DNA from: Epichloe hybrida
Taxonomy: Eukaryota > Ascomycota > Sordariomycetes > Hypocreales > Clavicipitaceae
Assembly: GCA_019022495.1 (NCBI GenBank)
Contig: JAFEKR010000029.1
Location: 682,001-746,000 of the forward strand
Direction: 5' to 3'
DNA: 64,000 nucleotides
This document shows positions 59,444 to 64,000 of the stretch, piece after piece. The notes below the pieces were generated by a model. The model was not told the DNA's origin and did not search any database. It worked only from the letters and a program-made list of their open reading frames with translations. The translations under genes were made by a program, and so were the position numbers. Numbering within the stretch: position 1 is the first letter of the stretch; each line of letters starts with the position of its first letter.

Positions 59444-60582
59444 GATGGCGGATTTGGCGGATGGTGCGGGCTCAATGAGCAATGCACGAGATGGAACTGG
59501 CGTACGCGGCAGCAGTGTCGGGACAATCTGCTCGGTCGTCGACTTCTAGAAAGAAGGTCGAGAGAAAGAAGAGAGAGGACGGAGATGCAGCCTGTGACCC
59601 AGCCGGCTCTCCAAAGGTATGACGGTGACGGGACTGGATGGTGTTGGGATGACAAAAGCCAACCGAAAGCTTCAGGAGGTTTTTACCGAGCAAAAAGAGC
59701 CGCAGACCGACTGGAGAATTGAACGGGCCGACGACAGTGGGCAGATGGAGAGAGGGGCGCTTTTTAAAAAAAAACCGGACAGCGAGTGAGGCCCGGGCTC
59801 GAGGAGGGACCAAAGTCACAGACAGACAAGACGAACAAACAACAACAAAACAAAACAATGGCACGCCTGGACGGACAAAGTGCACATAGCACACTCTCGC
59901 AGCCAAGCCGGACGATTGCGATGGTTGTTCAGGATCGAGACAGAGGTTCTGTCTGCGTGGGAAGAATTGGCTGGGGGGGCGGCGTTGTTCGGCGGTGTTG
60001 TTGGGCCACGCGGGAAGGACAGGCCACGCAGCCTTCAGACAGTTGGAAGCACTCGGCGGGGAGCCGGGGGATTGATTCCAGTGACAGTGCACCTGTTACA
60101 GTGCACTTGTTACAGTGCACTTGTTACTGGGGCGGCAGAGGCCTCCTTTAACCGCTGCGATGCATCTTGGTTCTTGACAAGTCGTTTCCCATGCACTGCC
60201 CAGGACGTAATCCGTATGTACAGTGTGTATGTACTCGGTACCTGAGGCAGGATTAATGCTTCCAAAGCCAGGTGCGTTTCAACCCTTCGGCGAGCACATG
60301 TGATGATATGTGTGCTCTTTCTGTCAAACTCCCTGGCGCTAATAGTTTCTGGTGCCAACCGGTGCCTGAGAGATTGGCCCTCAACCACGATCCAAGAGGT
60401 ATAGTGATGTACAACAGGCTTCGCAAGCGAATATGTGGCTACTAATATGATCCTAGCAGTAATGGCTCAGTTAGATAGAGCTGGAGTAGGAACCGGAGTA
60501 GTATTCGGGTGTAGCCCACTGCGCCCAGGGGGATTATAGATGCCGAAAGGATTGGCACCGTTGAGCTTGCTTGCAATGCTAA
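59444..60582. other. Upstream region of the RNA-binding protein gene
   Basis: Leader and promoter sequence. It includes a CT/GA-rich stretch (59550-59585), an A run (59767-59775) and a 14-bp tandem array at 60084-60127. No supported gene. Confidence 0.5.
60084..60127. repeat. ACAGTGCACYTGTT 14-bp tandem array, 3 units
   Basis: Three copies; only the first carries C in place of T. Each unit contains the palindrome GTGCAC. Confidence 0.92.
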
Positions 60583-60864
60583 GTAGTATTAAGGAATGCA
60601 CAATCCGAAGCTGAGCAAGAGGATGCTTATGAGGCTCTCCCGGACTTTAAACAGTACTGGCAAAACATGCTCGTGCTTGGGAGGGACACGCTGGCGCACA
60701 GCACGTATTTCCTGGGGTTTTCGTCTCGTCAAATCACTGAGCTTTGCCATTTGGCCCGCGTGGTTTTCGAACTTGGTACGCTCAATGCACGATCCGTCTC
60801 AAAAAGCGCAGCACAGCTTGAAAATTCCCGGGTAGTAGCATCCTTTGACAGGGATCAAAACTGA
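60583..60864 (+). pseudogene. Orphan coding-like block of 93 codons, possibly a gene relic or unspliced exon
   Basis: After a TAA at 60580 the frame is open to a TGA at 60862-60864. It reads like genuine protein: EAEQEDAYEALPDFKQYWQ, then FLGFSSRQITELCHLARVVF, then a Ser/Asp-rich end. There is no ATG at its start, so it would need an upstream exon (AG acceptors exist at 60584-60593) or be a fragment. A short upstream block (MAQLDRAGVGTGVVFGCSPL, plus strand, near 60461) may belong to it. No family recognised. Confidence 0.35.
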
Positions 60865-62347
60865 AGGTGTTGCGGCGACGCGAAGCAAATGTCGAGCTGT
60901 GATGACACCCATTCTGCCTACCATTGGAGTTCTGCCAGAATCCATCCTTGCGGCTCAATCAATAAGACAACAAGTCCTGCAGTTGGTCTCCGGTGAACAA
61001 CGCCGCGCCACGCCGCACACTTTTTCTGGTTGGAGGCATCCGATAAGGCATCCGATAACCAAAAGAAGTGGGGCGTGGCATGATTAGCCCTTCGAGGAAG
61101 GAGGCGCATCATCCCCACCCACGCGCGCGCTTTGTTGCCGGGATTCAAAACCTGTTCATTTCCTTTTAAAGTGCTTCAGGAAGAGCGATTGGATGCAATT
61201 ACTTCGCGATAACATACATATGTCAATCGCTCCCTCAAAAAAAAAGGAGCAATGGCTGTACTCAGCCACTCTGCTTCTCGATTCTGCCAGGACCCATATC
61301 ACCCAACCTCAACACCGTCCAGTACTCGAAGGAGGTTGGTCATTCACAGGAGCTGCATAGCAATATTGCTCAAGGACAAGCAGAAAGCAAGCAAGGCATG
61401 TCATGCTGCCAGCGAGCCAACTGTGCCTCGTACGACGACTACGCTCCATGTTCGCCTGGTAAATCAGCATCTGGGTACTGTGCATACGCTTGGTACTCCG
61501 TAGAGCACAGAAATATCACAACGCCATGCATTGTGGTATCTCTTGCGTAACCTCCTCATTTGACCATCACCCAAAGATGTTGCCTCGCGCTTCGTCGCGC
61601 ATCCTGTAAGGCGTTCTTTTGTCCTAGTCATGCGGGTCCAGGCAGTTCTGACTGCTCCAGAGACCCGGGAGAGCGCAGAAATATCGGTACGGAAGGGGGT
61701 TCTATTTTAGGAACGTCCGAGGTTGTAACTTGGTGGTGAATGACCGAGGGTGAATGACCCAGGGTGAATGGGAAAAACATGGTTCCTAAAAAATGTGAGC
61801 CATGACTGCCACGCACCGTCAAGTACACCGATGTCCAGGATTGCAGGTAATTGACTTTTGACACGAGTTCAATGCTGTAATTCGTCAGTCGCGGGCTGTC
61901 TTAGTCTTTCAACAACTGGCAACGGCTGGGTATGATGGTTTCCCAGCTAGTGCACGTGCAGTTACGTCATCCATCATCATCCATCATCATCCACCATCCA
62001 TTTCTGACTTGTTTGCCTTGCTTTCGTGACCCAGGCGAGGTCTCGGCCTCAACCATTTCATACTGCTCCTGTGATGATTTAAATGTAGGGCTTGCTGCCT
62101 GGCTCCATCCCTAGACCAGATATAACTCGATGCGCCAGCACCACTGCCGCTGCCGAACATCATTCCCTACCCTCGCACCAACGCGTCGCACTCGATTTTT
62201 ATTCCCTAGTCACAGCTACAGTCACAGCTACAGTCACAAAAGCTGCGCGCCAAGTCTGTCAACTTTGACACTCCCTATCCCTGAACAACGCTTTCCTTGC
62301 ATCGTCCAAGGCCTGCTCTGCTTACGGTAACATTTCGCATCGTCAAT
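60865..62347. other. Intergenic region upstream of the Pmp3 gene
   Basis: No gene supported. Short arrays include GAATGACC(G/C)AGGGT repeated near 61736-61770, CATCATC near 61968-62000 and TCACAGCTACAG near 62210-62240. The last 150 bp are pyrimidine-rich, as expected of a promoter/leader. Confidence 0.55.
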
Positions 62348-62751
62348 ATGGGTGCTGCATCGGCCATTCTCATTGTCATCATCACCATATTCTGTGAGTT
62401 TTTCTCCTCAAGGTCCTCAAACAACGCCTTGTTTGCTGACTTGAATAATAGTCCCTCCGCTGGGAGTATGGGCAGTCGCCGGATGTGGCGTCGGTAAATA
62501 TTCGCTCCAACCCTACCCGCCGTCTACAATGTCGCTGACGAGGAATAGACTTGTTGATCAACATCTGCTTGACTATTCTGGGCTATATTCCAGGTCACAT
62601 ACACGCCTTCTACCTCGAGTACATTTACTATGATCGCCGTGAAGAGGCGCATCATGGTCGCTTCCCCACAAGCCGCGCGCCCGGGGTCTATTCCGACAAT
62701 GTGCAGACTGGTGGCCAGGGTTACGGCACCATTGTGCACCCGACTCACTGA
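62348..62751 (+). CDS. pmp3: Pmp3/RCI-type plasma membrane proteolipid (96 aa)
   Basis: Predicted exons are 62348-62393, 62452-62493 and 62549-62751. Introns of 58 and 55 bp (GTGAGT...TAG and GTAAAT...TAG) match in phase. The joined protein reads MGAASAILIVIITIFVPPLG, then VWAVAGCGVDLLINICLTIL and GYIPGHIHAFYLEY. This is the two-helix UPF0057 core with the family's central Cys/Gly-Asp loop. Pmp3 proteins influence membrane potential and salt or cation tolerance. A hydrophilic C-terminal extension of about 40 residues (YYDRREEAHH... to HPTH) goes beyond the 55-residue yeast Pmp3; such tails are common in filamentous-fungal members. Confidence 0.92.
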
Positions 62752-64000
62752 AGAATCATAGGTTGGTGAATGCCAAATCGTTTCGACGATGACGACATGG
62801 TAGCAAGGTCTGACCGTGGCGGACGTTGTTTTGGGGAACGCGACATCTGAGCAACAAGACATGAAACTCGTCAAGCGTTGAACCCTAACATGCAATACCA
62901 TAATACCATTATGCTTCCAACAGCCTCAACCCTCAATCTCAATCCGTAGCATAGGCGTACAACTGGGAAATGATATTCTTGTCTATATAAGTGTTATGAG
63001 AGTCCGCAAACCGCCTTCGCACACTTCAAGGGACGTGATGGGTGTGTCAGTGTCTTAGGCCAGTTGCCCAAGTACGAAAAACCACCAGCCAAAGGGAGCC
63101 AGCGCGAGTGAGATGAGAAACATCATCGTCGAAGATAGTGCTGCAACACCGAAGGGTGAGGCATCGAGGCCTCTTCGGCACACGACAATGTTTTGCCTCT
63201 TCTAGACTCGATGAGTGATGACCAGACCACTGTGCTCTGCGAAGCAGGTTGCCAGCCCATCATCGTGTGAACCAACTGGGCGGTGGGAGTCGCAAATCAT
63301 AAAGTAGTCAGCATTGGGTTGGGATGAATCGGGACGCAACATCTGGATCAGGCCGGCCACATCACGTCGAACCAGACTGACGGAGCGAGACGTGGTAACA
63401 TCTGTACAATCGTGGACAAGCCAACGGTTACCGAGCCAGAAAAAAAACCCAACGCTAGAGACCCCCGAAGAGTCCCTTCCCCATCATGTGCGAACTGGAT
63501 GGAAAATAAAGTCCCACGACTCACGAGTATGTTCCACGTCGACAAGTGGCATCCCTGGGTGGACGAGACGATGTGCGAACAACGCAGCAAGGGTCAACTG
63601 GTCCATTTTTCGATGCCTTCCTCGGATCATGGTGATGGCTGACTCTTTTGTTTGCTTACTAAGCATAGTCAGGTCTCAGGTCTTGGGCATGGTCAGGTGA
63701 GGTCTGGCGTGTCCCTCGGCTGACTGCCAAACGAAGTAGCGGGGAAGGAACGCAACAACCACTTCGGCGCTCTCATGAGTGGACAACATCGCACACTGAC
63801 GTGCAAATGGCCGGCGAAGAATCGGCGCATTACTCTCCCGGTCTCCTCAAGCACACGCACGCGATTACTCGTCAACTCTTTTTCTCTTTTTGCCTGGTTT
63901 CGGCACGGGAAAGTGGCAAAAGAACTCACTTTGGGCCGTGAAATCCGTCAACCCGTCGATGACCCCGGCCAGGAGCACTGTTTTGGACGATACGGCTCGG
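62752..64000. other. Right end of the window, no gene supported
   Basis: GC-balanced sequence with overlapping short frames (for example plus 63314-63700 and minus 63348-63590) that show no domain or splice pattern. It may contain the pmp3 3' region and the promoter of a gene beyond the window. Confidence 0.5.

Noticed and set aside
1..64000. tRNA, rRNA, CRISPR or a secondary-metabolite cluster
   Set aside because: No cloverleaf-like B-box/A-box pair, rRNA segment, spacer array, or PKS/NRPS/terpene synthase coding was seen on reading the window.

Overview
This window comes from the nuclear genome of a filamentous ascomycete. It is most likely a sordariomycete of the Hypocreales type; the order is inferred from protein style, not proven. 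The evidence is short (50-180 nt) GT-AG introns, a set of Pezizomycotina genes (HapX, Xrn1, Hat2, Spc3, a BRCT-WGR PARP, a Zn2Cys6 regulator), and two AT-rich islands made of retrotransposons mutated by repeat-induced point mutation (RIP).

Layout. 1-13.7 kb is an AT-rich island. It holds a complete but dead Ty3/Gypsy chromovirus (676-11273, minus strand, AAAAG target duplication). This element carries an unexpected third open frame of about 950 codons after the integrase/chromodomain. Next to it lies a truncated Ty1/Copia relic (about 11985-13680, plus strand) that contains a small GC-rich, un-mutated chimeric patch. 13.7-42 kb is gene-rich: a regulator with two tandem Zn2Cys6 clusters; PARP; an F-box protein; a very large conserved fungal protein with a reading-frame break; a possible small secreted Cys-rich peptide; the iron regulator HapX with an SreA-type GATA site in its promoter; a decayed F-box gene; Spc3; and Xrn1. 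42-48.75 kb is a second AT-rich island formed by one complete RIP-mutated Ty1/Copia element (41961-48746, minus strand, GGTCC target duplication). 48.75-64 kb is again gene-rich: a broken DUF4419 gene beside the element; Hat2; an F-box-like acidic protein; an RNA-binding protein combining a degenerate exonuclease domain, an RRM and two RanBP2 zinc fingers; a short coding relic; and a Pmp3 proteolipid.

How the parts relate. The genes are mostly unrelated housekeeping or regulatory functions: mRNA decay (Xrn1), secretion (Spc3), chromatin (Hat2, PARP), iron control (HapX) and membrane stress (Pmp3). There is no biosynthetic cluster. I saw no tRNA, rRNA or CRISPR. Splice sites were assigned by eye from donor/acceptor motifs, reading phase and family conservation, so exon borders are predictions.
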